A stretch of DNA of 22,997 nt from Bordetella parapertussis (GTDB lineage Bacteria; Pseudomonadota; Gammaproteobacteria; Burkholderiales; Burkholderiaceae), in contig CAMDLJ010000005.1 of NCBI GenBank assembly GCA_945901665.1, forward strand, positions 1 to 22,997. The letters run 5' to 3'. The notes under the pieces are model-generated. The model had not been told where the DNA came from. It saw only the letters and a program-made list of their open reading frames with translations, and made no database searches. Made by a program: the position numbers and the translations under genes. Numbering within the stretch: the first letter of the stretch is position 1; every line of letters starts with the position of its first letter. Positions 13,658-22,997 of the stretch are shown one piece after another.

Positions 13658-13663
13658 ATTATA
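13658..13663 (-). promoter_or_regulatory. Possible -10 box for the lipoprotein/repeat genes
   Basis: A perfect TATAAT on the minus strand lies 33 bases before the lipoprotein start, in an A+T-rich island (13621-13680) between divergent transcription units. The -35 region (GCTGGT at 17-base spacing) is poor. The island also has AATTTAATG twice, at 13639-13647 and 13671-13679. It may also hold the promoter for recC on the other strand. Confidence 0.4.
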
Positions 13664-13771
13664 TGGTTTTAATTTAATGCACCAGCTTGCTTCTTATGTG
13701 TGGGTCCAAGCCGACAAATTCACCCAGGCGCACGCCATGAGCCTGGGCTCCAGTAAGCTTCACGCCTGCCC

Positions 13772-16700
13772 ATGACCCACGCCCTGCGCCCCGGATTGAT
13801 CGTTTTGCACAGCAACCAACTGGAGATGCTGTTCGAACTGGTTTTGCGCGTGATGCAACAACACCCCTTGCCGCCTTTGCAGGCCGAACAGGTCTTGGTG
13901 CAAAGCAACGGCATGAAGCATTGGCTGGAGTTGCAACTGGCCAGCCCACATGGCCTGGGCATTTGTGCCGCCACCCGCATGGACTTGCCGTCGACCGCTT
14001 TGTGGCGGATGTACCGGCAAGTGTTGGGGCCCCAGCGTGTGAGCGAGCACATGCCCTTGGACAAGGACGCTTTGTGCTGGCGACTGCTGCGCCTTTTTTC
14101 ACAAGGTTTGGACGAGCCGGTCTACGCCCCCTTGAAAAGCTATTTGAGCCCGCATCCGTCAGGCACCGACGCGCCTGGCGCAGAGGCTTCACCTGCGCGC
14201 CGGGCCTATCAACTCGCCCTGCAAGTGGCCGATGTGTTCGATGGCTACCAAAATCACCGCGCCGACTGGCTGCAAGACTGGTCCATCGGCAAAGACCAAC
14301 TCCGAGGACGACACAACCAGGTGCAAACCTTGCCCGAGGCCCAGCGTTGGCAACCCGCTTTGTGGCGCTGCTTGCTGCAAGATGTGCAACAAGACAAGCC
14401 CGGCATGGCCGAAACACAGACATCAGCCATGCATTCGCGGGCCCAAGTGCACCAAGCCTTCATGCAGGCCATGGCCGAACCGCCACCCTGCGCCGCCGGT
14501 TTGCCCCCACGGTTGGTGGTGTTTGGCATCTCCTCATTGCCCTTGTCCACCCTGGAAGCCCTGGCAGCAGTGGCCCAGGTATCGCAAGTGGTGGTGGCCG
14601 TGACCAACCCGTGCCAAATGTATTGGGGTGATGTGCGCCCACAGCGCGCCAGCATCCCGTGGGGGTTGAGCCCATCGGCCACGCGGTTTGCGGCCCAGCG
14701 GTGGCAGGCCGTGGCAGACGACACAACGGCGCAAGACCCACCAGACGCAATCGACACCCACGCTCCAAGTGAGCCAGAAAATGGCCATCCCTTGCTGGCC
14801 GCCTGGGGCCAACAGGTGCGCGACCAATTGCATCTGATCGATGTCTTTGAGGACCACCCACAAGCCCGGGTATCGGCTTTTGTCGATACCGCTGAGCCAG
14901 GGCCCGCCAGCCAACTGCAGCAGTTGCAGTCTGACATCTTGAACTTGCGCCCCACGGCAGAAAGCCAGCACCGGCGTCAGCTCACCGACACCAGCATCCA
15001 ATGGGTGCAGTGCCACAGCGCCCAACGCGAAGTCGAAGTGCTGCACGATCAGGTGCTGGACTGGCTCAAAAATGACCCCAGCCTGAGCCCGCGCGACATC
15101 ATGGTCATGGTGCCAGACATGCCGCATTTCGCGCCCCACATCCATGCGGTGTTTGGCCGCACCACGGCCGGCCACGCGCTGCACCTGCCTTATTCCATGG
15201 CGGATCAAACGGTGGCCACCCACCCATGGCTCCAGGCCTTGGAGCCGCTGATGCAGTGGCCGCAATGGCGGCTGAGCCTCACCGATTGGCAAGCCTTGTT
15301 TGAGATCGAAGCCATCCGCCAGGCCTTTGGCCTGCGCAGCGATGACTTGGCCACCTTGACCGATTGGCTGCAAGCGTCGGGGGTTCGCTGGGGCATGGAC
15401 GCGCAGCACCGCCAGCAATGGGGCATGGCGCCCGATCTGCCTGACGCCGACCACAACACCTGGGCCTTTGGCCTGCGCCGCTTGTTGCTGGGCTACGCCA
15501 GTGGCACCGACCCCCTCAGTGACCCCTTGGGCCAAGCCTGGGGTGAGACGGTGCCCACGCCTGGGGTGGGCGGCTTGGACGCAGCACTGATCAGCCGCTT
15601 GCTCGATTGGCTGCAGGCCATGACCGATTGGGGCGACACCATGGGCCAAGCCCACACACCGGCCCAGTGGCAAGCGGTGCTTTCACCCCTGTTGAAACGT
15701 TTTTTCAAGCCCACCCAAGAAGCCGAAGAACGTTTGCTCGAGCGGCTCCATGCGGGGCTGGCCGATTGGGTGGGCCTGTGCGAACAAGCGCGCTTGGACA
15801 CACCGGTGCCGGCCATGGTGGTGCGCGAACACTGGCTGCAAAACGTCGCCACCCCAGGCATGCACCAGCGCTTTTTGGGCGAAGGCGTGCAATTCGCCAC
15901 CCTCATGCCCATGCGCTCGGTGCCGTTTCGGGTGGTCGCCTTGTTGGGCATGAATGATGGCGATTACCCCCGGGTTCAAGCGCCACGCGACTTTGACCTG
16001 ATGGCCCAACCAGCATGGCGCCGCATGGGCGACCGCTCGCGCCGCGACGACGACCGCTACCTGTTTTTAGAAGCCCTGCTGTCCGCGCGTGAACGCTTGT
16101 ACATCAGCTGGCAGGCTTGGCGCACGCACGACCACCAGCCAGTGCCGCCATCGGTGCTGGTGGGCCAGTTGCGCGACCACATGCGCCAAACCTGGGACAG
16201 CGAAGCACCCATCCAGAGCATGCCCTTGCAAGCGTTTTCACCGCGCTACTTTTTGCCAGACAGCACGCTCACCACCTTCGACTCAGATTGGACCTTGGCC
16301 GCGCAAGCGCTGCACAGCGCTTCAACGCAGGCACCCATGCCCGAAGCTGGGCTGGCCATGGATCATCCTGCACCCAAGGCTTTGCCCTTGGCAACGCATT
16401 CGGTGATTGGCGTGGTTGCACCCCTGACCGACAGCGCACCCACAGACCATGCCCTGGCGCGCTGGCACGGCATGCTGCGCCAGCCCTTGTCGGTGTACTA
16501 CCAAGACCGCTTGCGCATCCATTTCGAACAACCCGATGCCGACCACGACAGCGAAGAAAGCTTTGAGCTCAACCCCCTGCAACGGCACCATGCCTTGACG
16601 GGCTTGCTGCGCAGCGCCAGCGGTGATGCTGTGGGCTTGCACCACAGCGGGATGCTCCCCTTGGCAGGCTTTGGCGAGATTGCCATCGGTGCCTTACAAG

Positions 16701-17401
16701 CGCAATTGGACGGATTGCGCGCCCACACCCAGGGCTTGCGCGCTTTGCACCCCCTGCCCTGGATCCCCCCAGCCCTGGATATTGACTTGGGTGATGGGGG
16801 TCAACTCGGTGGCGAGTTCGACCCGCACGAGTGGTGGCGTGATGATCACGGTCGGGTGTTGCACATCGAATACAGCCCTTCCAAGTTGCTGCGCAAAACG
16901 GCGACCAAAGAGCCCTTGCGCGCGCGCATGCACAAACTCACCCGCAGTTGGTTGCAGCACCTGGCTTTGTGTGCCAGCGGCCGGGGCAGCACCAGCGTGG
17001 TGGTTGGTCTGGATGCACTGGCCTGCTGGCCCAGCCTGGCGCCTGAAACGGCCCACCGGCAATTGCAGGACCTGGCCGCCCTGTACCAACTGGCTTGGGA
17101 CAAGCCCATGCCACTGGCCTGCCAGGCTGGCGGTGAATGGCTGGCCACGCTGCAATCATTTGCGCCTGGCGACGAATCGGCTTTGCCGGCAGCCGAGCGC
17201 CATGCGCGCGCTGTGTTTGAAGACCATGTGGGCACGGGTGTGCGCTGGCCGGGCGAGCACCGACTCAGCCCATTGCTGCGCCGCCATTGGGAAAACTTTG
17301 AACAGCTGCGCCCCCACTTGCCCATTTGGAGCGCACGCTTTTACGGCCCCTTGCTGGCCGACTTGGTGTTGACGCGTCACAACCCGGCGGATGCCACATG
17401 A
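13772..17401 (+). CDS. recC: Exodeoxyribonuclease V gamma subunit RecC
   Basis: RecC is the subunit of the RecBCD helicase-nuclease that splits the DNA strands and scans for Chi. The 1209-residue protein is somewhat longer than the E. coli one. It has the family N-terminus LHSNQLEMLFELV and the segments VLVQSNGMKHWLELQLA, GICAATRMDLPSTALWRMY and KDALCWRLLRL. Middle motifs include WVQCHSAQREVEVLHDQVL, DIMVMVPDM and VQFATLMPMRSVPFRVVALLGMNDGDYPR, all hallmarks of RecC, which keeps an inactive helicase fold. ATG at 13772 lies just before the conserved start; no strong ribosome binding site is seen. The stop overlaps the recB start by four bases. The upstream A+T-rich island probably carries its promoter. 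Confidence 0.96.
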   Translation: MTHALRPGLIVLHSNQLEMLFELVLRVMQQHPLPPLQAEQVLVQSNGMKHWLELQLASPHGLGICAATRMDLPSTALWRMYRQVLGPQRVSEHMPLDKDALCWRLLRLFSQGLDEPVYAPLKSYLSPHPSGTDAPGAEASPARRAYQLALQVADVFDGYQNHRADWLQDWSIGKDQLRGRHNQVQTLPEAQRWQPALWRCLLQDVQQDKPGMAETQTSAMHSRAQVHQAFMQAMAEPPPCAAGLPPRLVVFGISSLPLSTLEALAAVAQVSQVVVAVTNPCQMYWGDVRPQRASIPWGLSPSATRFAAQRWQAVADDTTAQDPPDAIDTHAPSEPENGHPLLAAWGQQVRDQLHLIDVFEDHPQARVSAFVDTAEPGPASQLQQLQSDILNLRPTAESQHRRQLTDTSIQWVQCHSAQREVEVLHDQVLDWLKNDPSLSPRDIMVMVPDMPHFAPHIHAVFGRTTAGHALHLPYSMADQTVATHPWLQALEPLMQWPQWRLSLTDWQALFEIEAIRQAFGLRSDDLATLTDWLQASGVRWGMDAQHRQQWGMAPDLPDADHNTWAFGLRRLLLGYASGTDPLSDPLGQAWGETVPTPGVGGLDAALISRLLDWLQAMTDWGDTMGQAHTPAQWQAVLSPLLKRFFKPTQEAEERLLERLHAGLADWVGLCEQARLDTPVPAMVVREHWLQNVATPGMHQRFLGEGVQFATLMPMRSVPFRVVALLGMNDGDYPRVQAPRDFDLMAQPAWRRMGDRSRRDDDRYLFLEALLSARERLYISWQAWRTHDHQPVPPSVLVGQLRDHMRQTWDSEAPIQSMPLQAFSPRYFLPDSTLTTFDSDWTLAAQALHSASTQAPMPEAGLAMDHPAPKALPLATHSVIGVVAPLTDSAPTDHALARWHGMLRQPLSVYYQDRLRIHFEQPDADHDSEESFELNPLQRHHALTGLLRSASGDAVGLHHSGMLPLAGFGEIAIGALQAQLDGLRAHTQGLRALHPLPWIPPALDIDLGDGGQLGGEFDPHEWWRDDHGRVLHIEYSPSKLLRKTATKEPLRARMHKLTRSWLQHLALCASGRGSTSVVVGLDALACWPSLAPETAHRQLQDLAALYQLAWDKPMPLACQAGGEWLATLQSFAPGDESALPAAERHARAVFEDHVGTGVRWPGEHRLSPLLRRHWENFEQLRPHLPIWSARFYGPLLADLVLTRHNPADAT

Positions 17402-20400
17402 ACCAAGCCGCGGCCCTGGACCCATTGGCGCTGCCCTTGCACGGGCGGCAAGTGATTGAAGCCAGTGCAGGCACAGGCAAAACCTGGACTTTGAGCGCCT
17501 TGTACCTGCGCTTGGTTTTGGGCTTGCGCGACCCCATCGAACCCAAGGCGGCGCTGGGCGCGCCCTTGCTGCCGCCGCAGATCTTGGTCATGACCTTCAC
17601 CGAAGCCGCCACCGCCGAGTTGCGTGAACGCATCCGACAGCGACTGGGCGAAGCCGCCCAAGCTTTTGGGGCCAAGGGACCAGGCAAGGATGCACATTTA
17701 AACCTATTGCGCGAGTGCATCGACCCCCGTTGGCATGACAGCTGCGTGCAACGCCTGGAGAATGCCGCGCAGTGGATGGATGAAGCGGCGATCCACACCA
17801 TCCACGGTTGGAGCCTGCGCATGTTGCGCGAACACGCTTTCGACAGCCAAAGCCTGTTTGAACAAACCCGACTGGAGGACGTGTCGGGCTTGCAACGCCA
17901 AACCGTGCAAGACCATTGGCGGCGCTGGTTTTACCCCTTGGATCACGCAGATGCGCAGTGGATCCATCGCGAAATCGCCGCCTCACCCAAGGCCTTGCTG
18001 GAGAAGCTGCTGCCCCTTTGGCGCCACATGGAGCGCAGTTCCCAAAGCCTGGCCCTGGCAATGTCCTGGGCCGCGCACACGCCGCCCTCCATCTGTGCTG
18101 AGCGCGCCGCATGGGCCCAGCAACTGGCAGTGCTGGGTGCCCGTGCGCGCTTGGCATGGGACGACGCGGCGATTGCCGCCGTGCAACAGGCGGCAGTGCA
18201 AGGCCAATTGGACTTGCGCAGCTACTCGGCTGCAAACCTGCCTCGCTGGTTGGCCCAGATGCAAGCCTGGCGCCAAGGTGTCGACATCGACCCCCAGGTG
18301 CTGGTTCGGTTTGGTCGCAGCACCTTGGCGGCCAAAAAGTGGGTGGATGTGCCCCCAGCATCTGTTTTTACGCAAATCGACCAATACCTCACCCTCACTC
18401 AGCAGGGCCCGCTGTTTGTGGAGCAAATGCGCCAGCACGCCGCCAGCGCCTGTTGGCAAGCCATGCAAGCCAGCAAAAGCCACAGCGGTCAATTTGATTT
18501 TTCAGATTTGCTGCAACGCCTGCACGCGGCCTTGCAGCAAGCCGATGGCCGCATGGCGCAGGCTGTGCGCGGGCAATACCCGGTGGCCTTGATCGACGAG
18601 TTTCAAGACACCGACCCGTGGCAGTGCGGCAGTTTGGAGCGCATTTACGCCGACCAAGCGGGTGTGTGCTGGGTGATGATTGGCGACCCCAAGCAAGCGA
18701 TTTACAGCTTCCGAGGTGCCGACCTGACAACCTATTTGCAAGCCCGCGCCAAGGCCCAACATGAAAACCCAGACGCGGTGCATGTGCTGACGCACAACCA
18801 CCGCTCGACCCCGGCCTTGGTGAACGCGGTCAACCACGTGTTTGGTCAGCACCCCAAGCCGTTTGCCAATTTGGCGTTTTCAGCGGTCTTGCCCGCGCGT
18901 GCGCCGAGCCCGGACGATGCGGCCACCACCCCCCAGGCCAGCGGTTTGTCGGTGTGGGTGGTGCAAGACAGCGCGACCCACAAGGACACGCTGGGCAAAG
19001 GCAGGTATGAAGACCTGCTGGCCCAAGCCGCGGCCGAGCACATTGCCCAATCTTTGCAAAGCCAATGCATCCAGGCGGGTCAGATCGCGGTGTTGGTGCG
19101 CGGCCACCACCACCACCGCTTGATGCGCCAAGCCCTGCAGCAACGCGGCGTGGCCAGCGTCTATTTGTCGGAGCGCGACAGTGTTTATCACAGCGAAGAG
19201 GCCATGGATCTGTGGCATTGGCTGCACGCTTTGAGTGCGCCACACAACCCCGCCCGCTTGCGCGCCGCATTGGCCACCCGCTTGTGGGGCTTGCCGGCCC
19301 ACACCCTGCCCGATAGCCTGGCCGATGGTGGCGCGCTGGACGAATGGCAAACCCTGGCCCATGGTTGGCACCAAACGTGGGTGCGCGCTGGTGTGTGGCC
19401 CATGCTGCAGCAGTGGCTGCATGCCGACACCCGCATGGGCAGCACATTGGCGCAGCGCTTGCTGGCCAGCCCAGATGGTGAGCGCCGCATCAACCATTTG
19501 CTGCACCTGGGCGAGTTGTTGCAGCATGCGGGCACACGCCTGAGTGGTTGCGTGGCTTTGGTGCGGTTTTTGGGCGAGCACATTCAATCCACTTCGCCCC
19601 CCCTTGATTCAGCCCACATGCGGCTCGAGTCCGATGCGCAACGGGTTCAAATCATCACCTATCACAAGAGCAAAGGCTTGGAATACCCATGGGTGTGGGT
19701 GCCTTTTTTGTCCAGCTTTGGCAAGCCTGCTGATGGCGCACAGCCAGCCACCCCAGCGCTGGAAGCAGAACCCACCCCTGGCGAGGACGAGGTCGGCAGC
19801 GACGAAGACATGCGTTTGATTTACGTCGCCCTCACCCGTGCCCGCGAAGCCGCTTGGGTGGGCATGGGCCCCGTGACCGGTGAATTGCGCGAAGCCGCTG
19901 CCAAAGTGGGTTTGCTGCGCTCTGCGCCGTGTGAGCTGCTGCTGCGCACCCACAAAAAAGACCTGATGGACCGCTTGGAATCGGCATGGGGCCCATGCCC
20001 AGACATCCACATCAAGGCACTGCAAGCGAGCGCGATTGAGGCCCAGAAAAGCATGTATGTGGGCACAAGCCCCCAGCTCGATTTTTCTCGGCTGGCGACC
20101 CCCAGGCCTTTGAACCCGACCCGTTGGTGGACAACCAGCTTCAGCGCCATGACGCGCCAGCTCGATGCCGAGCTGGCGATCCAAGCCAGCGACGAAGTCC
20201 ACCCCGATACACCGGCGTTGAACCCACAGACAAGCCCATACACCCCCATGCCCGACATGGCTGATAGCGTGGGCAATGAGACATCCTCGTTCGAGGAGGG
20301 GGACCCACCGGCCACACGCCACGCTCCGTGGCAAGTGTTTCCAGCGGGTGCGCGCAGTGGCTTGTTGCTGCATGATTTGCTGCAGTGGCAGTGCGAACGT

Positions 20401-21078
20401 GGCTGGCCCTTGGCACAGGCCAAGCCCAGCGAACCGGCCTTGGCCATTGGCCCTTGGCCGGACTTGGTGGCCCGCAAGGCCATGGCGCTGGATTTGAGCG
20501 AAGCACAAACAGCGCTCATCACCCCATGGCTGCACGCCTTGTTGTGCACCCCTTTGCCCACGCCCGTGCCGAATGCCCCCCCTTTGATATTGGGACAACT
20601 TCAATCCACCCAGGCCTGGGCCGAAATGCCCTTCACCTTGGCCGTCTCCAGTGCCTCTACCCAGGCCATTGACACTTTGATCAGCGCGCATGTGTTGCCA
20701 GGCCTTGCGCGCCGTGCCTTGTGGCCCCAGCGTTTGAACGGCATGCTCACTGGGGTGATGGACTTGGTGTTTGAACACCACGGTCGCTATGGCGTGCTGG
20801 ATTACAAGTCCAACCGCCTGGACAACTACCAGCCGCCAGACCTGAACGCAGCAGTGATGGATCACCGCTATGACGTTCAATATGTGTTGTACACCCTGGC
20901 ACTGCACCGCTTGCTGCAAGTGCGGCAGCCCAACTATGACTACGACCAGCACATGGGGGGTGCTGTGTATGTGTTCCTGCGTGGCATTGACCAACCAGGT
21001 GCCGGTGTGCACCTGCATCGCCCAGCGCGGGCATTGATCGAAGCCCTCGATGCGCTGCTCAAAAAGGATGCTGCTTGA
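17398..21078 (+). CDS. recB: Exodeoxyribonuclease V beta subunit RecB
   Basis: RecB is the 3'-5' helicase and nuclease subunit of RecBCD. The 1226-residue protein has Walker A EASAGTGKT (residues 21-29), TFTEAATAELRERI, helicase motif II LIDEFQDTDPWQ (D400-E401), motif III GDPKQAIYSFRGADL, and the C-terminal motifs ITYHKSKGLEYP and RLIYVALTRAREA. The nuclease domain has H992 (LLLHDLLQW), D1122 (GVMDLVFEHHGRY) and D1135-Y-K1137 (VLDYKSNRL), with the same 13-residue spacing as E. coli D1067/D1080, so it should be active. The frame is open upstream, but ATG at 17398 overlaps the recC stop (ATGA) and starts the conserved N-terminus. The stop overlaps the recD start. Confidence 0.97.
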   Translation: MNQAAALDPLALPLHGRQVIEASAGTGKTWTLSALYLRLVLGLRDPIEPKAALGAPLLPPQILVMTFTEAATAELRERIRQRLGEAAQAFGAKGPGKDAHLNLLRECIDPRWHDSCVQRLENAAQWMDEAAIHTIHGWSLRMLREHAFDSQSLFEQTRLEDVSGLQRQTVQDHWRRWFYPLDHADAQWIHREIAASPKALLEKLLPLWRHMERSSQSLALAMSWAAHTPPSICAERAAWAQQLAVLGARARLAWDDAAIAAVQQAAVQGQLDLRSYSAANLPRWLAQMQAWRQGVDIDPQVLVRFGRSTLAAKKWVDVPPASVFTQIDQYLTLTQQGPLFVEQMRQHAASACWQAMQASKSHSGQFDFSDLLQRLHAALQQADGRMAQAVRGQYPVALIDEFQDTDPWQCGSLERIYADQAGVCWVMIGDPKQAIYSFRGADLTTYLQARAKAQHENPDAVHVLTHNHRSTPALVNAVNHVFGQHPKPFANLAFSAVLPARAPSPDDAATTPQASGLSVWVVQDSATHKDTLGKGRYEDLLAQAAAEHIAQSLQSQCIQAGQIAVLVRGHHHHRLMRQALQQRGVASVYLSERDSVYHSEEAMDLWHWLHALSAPHNPARLRAALATRLWGLPAHTLPDSLADGGALDEWQTLAHGWHQTWVRAGVWPMLQQWLHADTRMGSTLAQRLLASPDGERRINHLLHLGELLQHAGTRLSGCVALVRFLGEHIQSTSPPLDSAHMRLESDAQRVQIITYHKSKGLEYPWVWVPFLSSFGKPADGAQPATPALEAEPTPGEDEVGSDEDMRLIYVALTRAREAAWVGMGPVTGELREAAAKVGLLRSAPCELLLRTHKKDLMDRLESAWGPCPDIHIKALQASAIEAQKSMYVGTSPQLDFSRLATPRPLNPTRWWTTSFSAMTRQLDAELAIQASDEVHPDTPALNPQTSPYTPMPDMADSVGNETSSFEEGDPPATRHAPWQVFPAGARSGLLLHDLLQWQCERGWPLAQAKPSEPALAIGPWPDLVARKAMALDLSEAQTALITPWLHALLCTPLPTPVPNAPPLILGQLQSTQAWAEMPFTLAVSSASTQAIDTLISAHVLPGLARRALWPQRLNGMLTGVMDLVFEHHGRYGVLDYKSNRLDNYQPPDLNAAVMDHRYDVQYVLYTLALHRLLQVRQPNYDYDQHMGGAVYVFLRGIDQPGAGVHLHRPARALIEALDALLKKDAA

Positions 21079-22877
21079 ACACGCCCAGCCGCGCGACAGG
21101 GCGAACCCGGTCTGTGCTGGCACCGGTCAAGGCTTTGACCACACTGGACCGGTCATGGGCGGATTTTTTGTGCCAACAAATCCCGCCGACCTGCGACAGC
21201 CACATCTGGCTGGCCGCACTCACCAGCCACCAATGGGGACGCGGCCATGCTTGCCTGGATGTGGCGGCGTTGCAAGGCGATGCTGCGGGGTTGTTGGGCT
21301 GGACCCTTGCCGACGCCCAAGCCCTGCCCGTCGACTGGGCTGAGGCGCTGGCCACATTGCCGTGGTGCGAGGGCGACACATCACCCCTGGTGGTCAGCGC
21401 GAACCGCTTGTACCTGCGCCGGGCCTGGCGCGCCGAAGCCAGCATTCGCCAACACCTGCAAGCGCGCCACGCGCTGGGGCCTGTGGCGGTGGGTCCATCC
21501 TCCAATGGCCTGGACGCCTTGTTTGGCCCCGCTGACGCGCAGGCCCCGCAACACAGCCAACGCTTGGCCTGCGCCATGGCTTTGCACCAGCGCACGTGCA
21601 TCATCACGGGCGGGCCAGGCACTGGGAAAACCACCACCGTGATGCGCTTGCTGGCCTTGTTACAAGCGGCGCATGGCACAGCACCTCTGCGCGTGTTGCT
21701 GGCAGCCCCCACGGGCAAAGCCGCGGCCAGGTTGAATGCATCCATGGCTCAGGCCCATGCCGGATTGCCTGCAGACTGGAAAACCGCCCTGCCTGGCGAG
21801 GCGCAAACGATGCACAAAATGCTGGGCTGGCATGGCTTTTCAGCCCCTCAAACGGCGATCAGACAACTGCACGCGGATGTGGTGGTGGTCGATGAAGCCT
21901 CGATGATCGATTTGGAAATGATGGCGCGCTTGCTGCAAGCCGTTTCCCCGCAGACCCACCTGGTGCTGCTGGGTGACAAAGACCAACTGGCCTCGGTGGA
22001 AGCGGGCGCGGTGATGGGCCAGTTGTGCGAGAGCCCTTTGCTGCGCGACGCCACCGCCACCTTGACCCACAGCCACCGCTTTGGCCATGACAGCGCCATT
22101 GGCCAATGGGCCCAGGCGGTCAATACCGGCGACCGTCACCGGCTACAAGCCCTGTGGCAACAAGCCGGCACTCATTCAGACCCGCAGGCCGAGGGTGTTT
22201 CACGCTGGCAGGGTGGCACAAACCAGCGCGCCATCTGGGCCCCCGCCCAAGTCGCTCGCGTGCGCGCGGGATGGTCAGAATGGTTGCACAGCATGCGCGG
22301 TTGGAACTTCTCAGGAAGTCCCTGGCCCGATCAGGCGGCGTGCAACGACACCCAAGCGCGCCAGTGCTTGAACGATTTTGGTCGCTTGGGCGTGCTGTGC
22401 GCCTTGCGCGAAGGGCCTTGGGGGGTGCATGCCTTCAACCTCGGCCTGGCGCGCAGCCTGGGCTTGCCGCTGGGCGGGTGGTATGCCGGTCGCCCCGTGG
22501 TGGTGACCCGCAATGACCGCGCCTTGGGCTTGATGAATGGCGATGTGGGGCTTTGTTTGTACCGCGCAGTGAACGGCAAACCCATTTTGCAAGTGGCCTT
22601 TGCCGATGGCACCGATGGGGTGCGCTGGGTCTCACCCACCCGCTTGGAACATGTCGACACCGCCTTGGCCATGACGGTGCACCAGTCGCAAGGCTCCGAG
22701 TTTGAGCGGGTGCTGCTGGTCTTGCCCGAACGCGATGCACCTGTGTTGTCACGCGAACTGATTTACACCGGCATCACCCGAGCCCGCCACAGCTTAGGGC
22801 TTTGGATACCCGAACCCCAGGTCTGGTGGATGGCCTGTGCCCGCGTGACGCAGCGCAGCGGTGGCCTCAGCCACTGA
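21075..22877 (+). CDS. recD: Exodeoxyribonuclease V alpha subunit RecD
   Basis: RecD is the 5'-3' SF1B helicase of RecBCD. The 600-residue product, close to the E. coli length, has Walker A ITGGPGTGKTTTV (residues 177-189), APTGKAAARL (211-220), Walker B VVVDEASMIDL (270-280), LLGDKDQLASVEAGAV, HSHRFG, and the C-terminal motifs AMTVHQSQGSEFERVLLVLP and IYTGITRARHSLGLW. The start is a TTG at 21075 that overlaps the recB stop (TTGA) and has AAGGA six bases upstream; the nearby ATG at 21068 is in another frame. The 3' end overlaps the converging sugar-kinase gene by 11 bases. The intact operon suggests a working RecBCD recombination and degradation machine. Confidence 0.97.
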   Translation: MNTPSRATGRTRSVLAPVKALTTLDRSWADFLCQQIPPTCDSHIWLAALTSHQWGRGHACLDVAALQGDAAGLLGWTLADAQALPVDWAEALATLPWCEGDTSPLVVSANRLYLRRAWRAEASIRQHLQARHALGPVAVGPSSNGLDALFGPADAQAPQHSQRLACAMALHQRTCIITGGPGTGKTTTVMRLLALLQAAHGTAPLRVLLAAPTGKAAARLNASMAQAHAGLPADWKTALPGEAQTMHKMLGWHGFSAPQTAIRQLHADVVVVDEASMIDLEMMARLLQAVSPQTHLVLLGDKDQLASVEAGAVMGQLCESPLLRDATATLTHSHRFGHDSAIGQWAQAVNTGDRHRLQALWQQAGTHSDPQAEGVSRWQGGTNQRAIWAPAQVARVRAGWSEWLHSMRGWNFSGSPWPDQAACNDTQARQCLNDFGRLGVLCALREGPWGVHAFNLGLARSLGLPLGGWYAGRPVVVTRNDRALGLMNGDVGLCLYRAVNGKPILQVAFADGTDGVRWVSPTRLEHVDTALAMTVHQSQGSEFERVLLVLPERDAPVLSRELIYTGITRARHSLGLWIPEPQVWWMACARVTQRSGGLSH

Positions 22878-22997
22878 GGGGCGCACCCGCTTGGGCCAAA
22901 AAAGCCATCACTTCGACGCGCGTGGGCGCACCCAAAATGCCTTTGGGCTGCAAACATTTCAGGGCTGCAGCGGCACTGGCCCAACGCATGGCCGCTG
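22867..22997 (-). CDS. PfkB/ribokinase-family sugar kinase, C-terminal fragment (5' end outside window)
   Basis: The last 42 complete codons of a minus-strand gene enter from the right edge. The encoded RWASAAAALKCLQPKG, then ILGAPTRVEVMAFLAQ, is the usual C-terminal helix and tail of PfkB-family carbohydrate kinases (pattern ASAAAAL, then PTR-x-EV-x-FL). The catalytic GAGD motif should lie to the right of the window, so the substrate (ribose, ketodeoxygluconate, fructose or other) cannot be judged. The stop codon at 22867-22869 lies inside the end of recD, a tail-to-tail overlap of 11 bases. Confidence 0.8.
   Translation of the reverse strand, partial: AAMRWASAAAALKCLQPKGILGAPTRVEVMAFLAQAGAPLSG

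Noticed and set aside
16156..16163. E. coli Chi octamer GCTGGTGG (also at 8510-8517) near recCBD
   Set aside because: One or two copies are expected by chance in 23 kb of G+C-rich DNA, and Chi differs between lineages.
19609..21123. Long open frame on the minus strand opposite recB
   Set aside because: It is the antisense image of a clear helicase-nuclease gene and shows no domain-like features.

Overview
The window looks like a piece of a betaproteobacterial chromosome, most probably Burkholderiales and Comamonadaceae-like. The reasons are the high G+C coding sequence, the ureEFG order, the recC-recB-recD order, and the mix of aromatic-catabolism genes; this is inference from gene content and codon style, not a database match. 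Genes are densely packed, many with 4-base start/stop overlaps. The only clearly A+T-rich stretches are short intergenic islands near 9140-9310 and 13620-13680.

Layout. (1) Positions 1-1825, plus strand: the end of a urease accessory operon, with the C-terminal part of UreE (very long His-rich tail), UreF and UreG. (2) 1915-2535, plus strand: a flavin-reductase-like FMN protein ending in a probable intrinsic terminator. (3) 4647-2602, minus strand: a compact three-gene Rieske ring-hydroxylating oxygenase operon (alpha, beta, Rieske ferredoxin), convergent with the flavoprotein and lacking a reductase gene. (4) 4787-5482, plus strand: a MobA/MocA-like nucleotidyltransferase, divergent from the oxygenase operon. 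(5) 9007-5593, minus strand: a three-gene cassette of an EctD-like Fe(II)/2-oxoglutarate dioxygenase, a Rossmann-plus-SAF-domain dehydrogenase and an MFS transporter. (6) 12536-9329, minus strand: an Old Yellow Enzyme-type flavoprotein followed by an acyl-CoA ligase of the benzoate/2-aminobenzoate-CoA ligase type. (7) 13625-12739, minus strand: a small DUF333-type lipoprotein and a protein built largely of about 13 glycine-rich decapeptide repeats. (8) 13772-22877, plus strand: recC, recB and recD as one overlapping unit, with all catalytic motifs that I can check intact. (9) The right edge holds the C-terminus of a minus-strand PfkB-type sugar kinase that overlaps the end of recD.

How the genes may work together. 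UreE, UreF and UreG load nickel into urease, whose structural genes should lie just left of the window. RecC, RecB and RecD form exodeoxyribonuclease V. The middle 10 kb is an accessory catabolic region. A Rieske oxygenase resembling the AndAc/TphA2/NagG group and an aryl-CoA ligase resembling 2-aminobenzoate-CoA ligase both point to amino- or hydroxybenzoates, and the dioxygenase/SAF-dehydrogenase/MFS cassette looks like uptake, hydroxylation and oxidation of a small compound I cannot name. The most unusual items are the decapeptide-repeat protein next to the lipoprotein, the dioxygenase-SAF-MFS cassette, and an OYE-type enzyme with an apparently broken iron-sulfur cysteine motif. No tRNA, rRNA, CRISPR array, insertion sequence or phage gene was seen.
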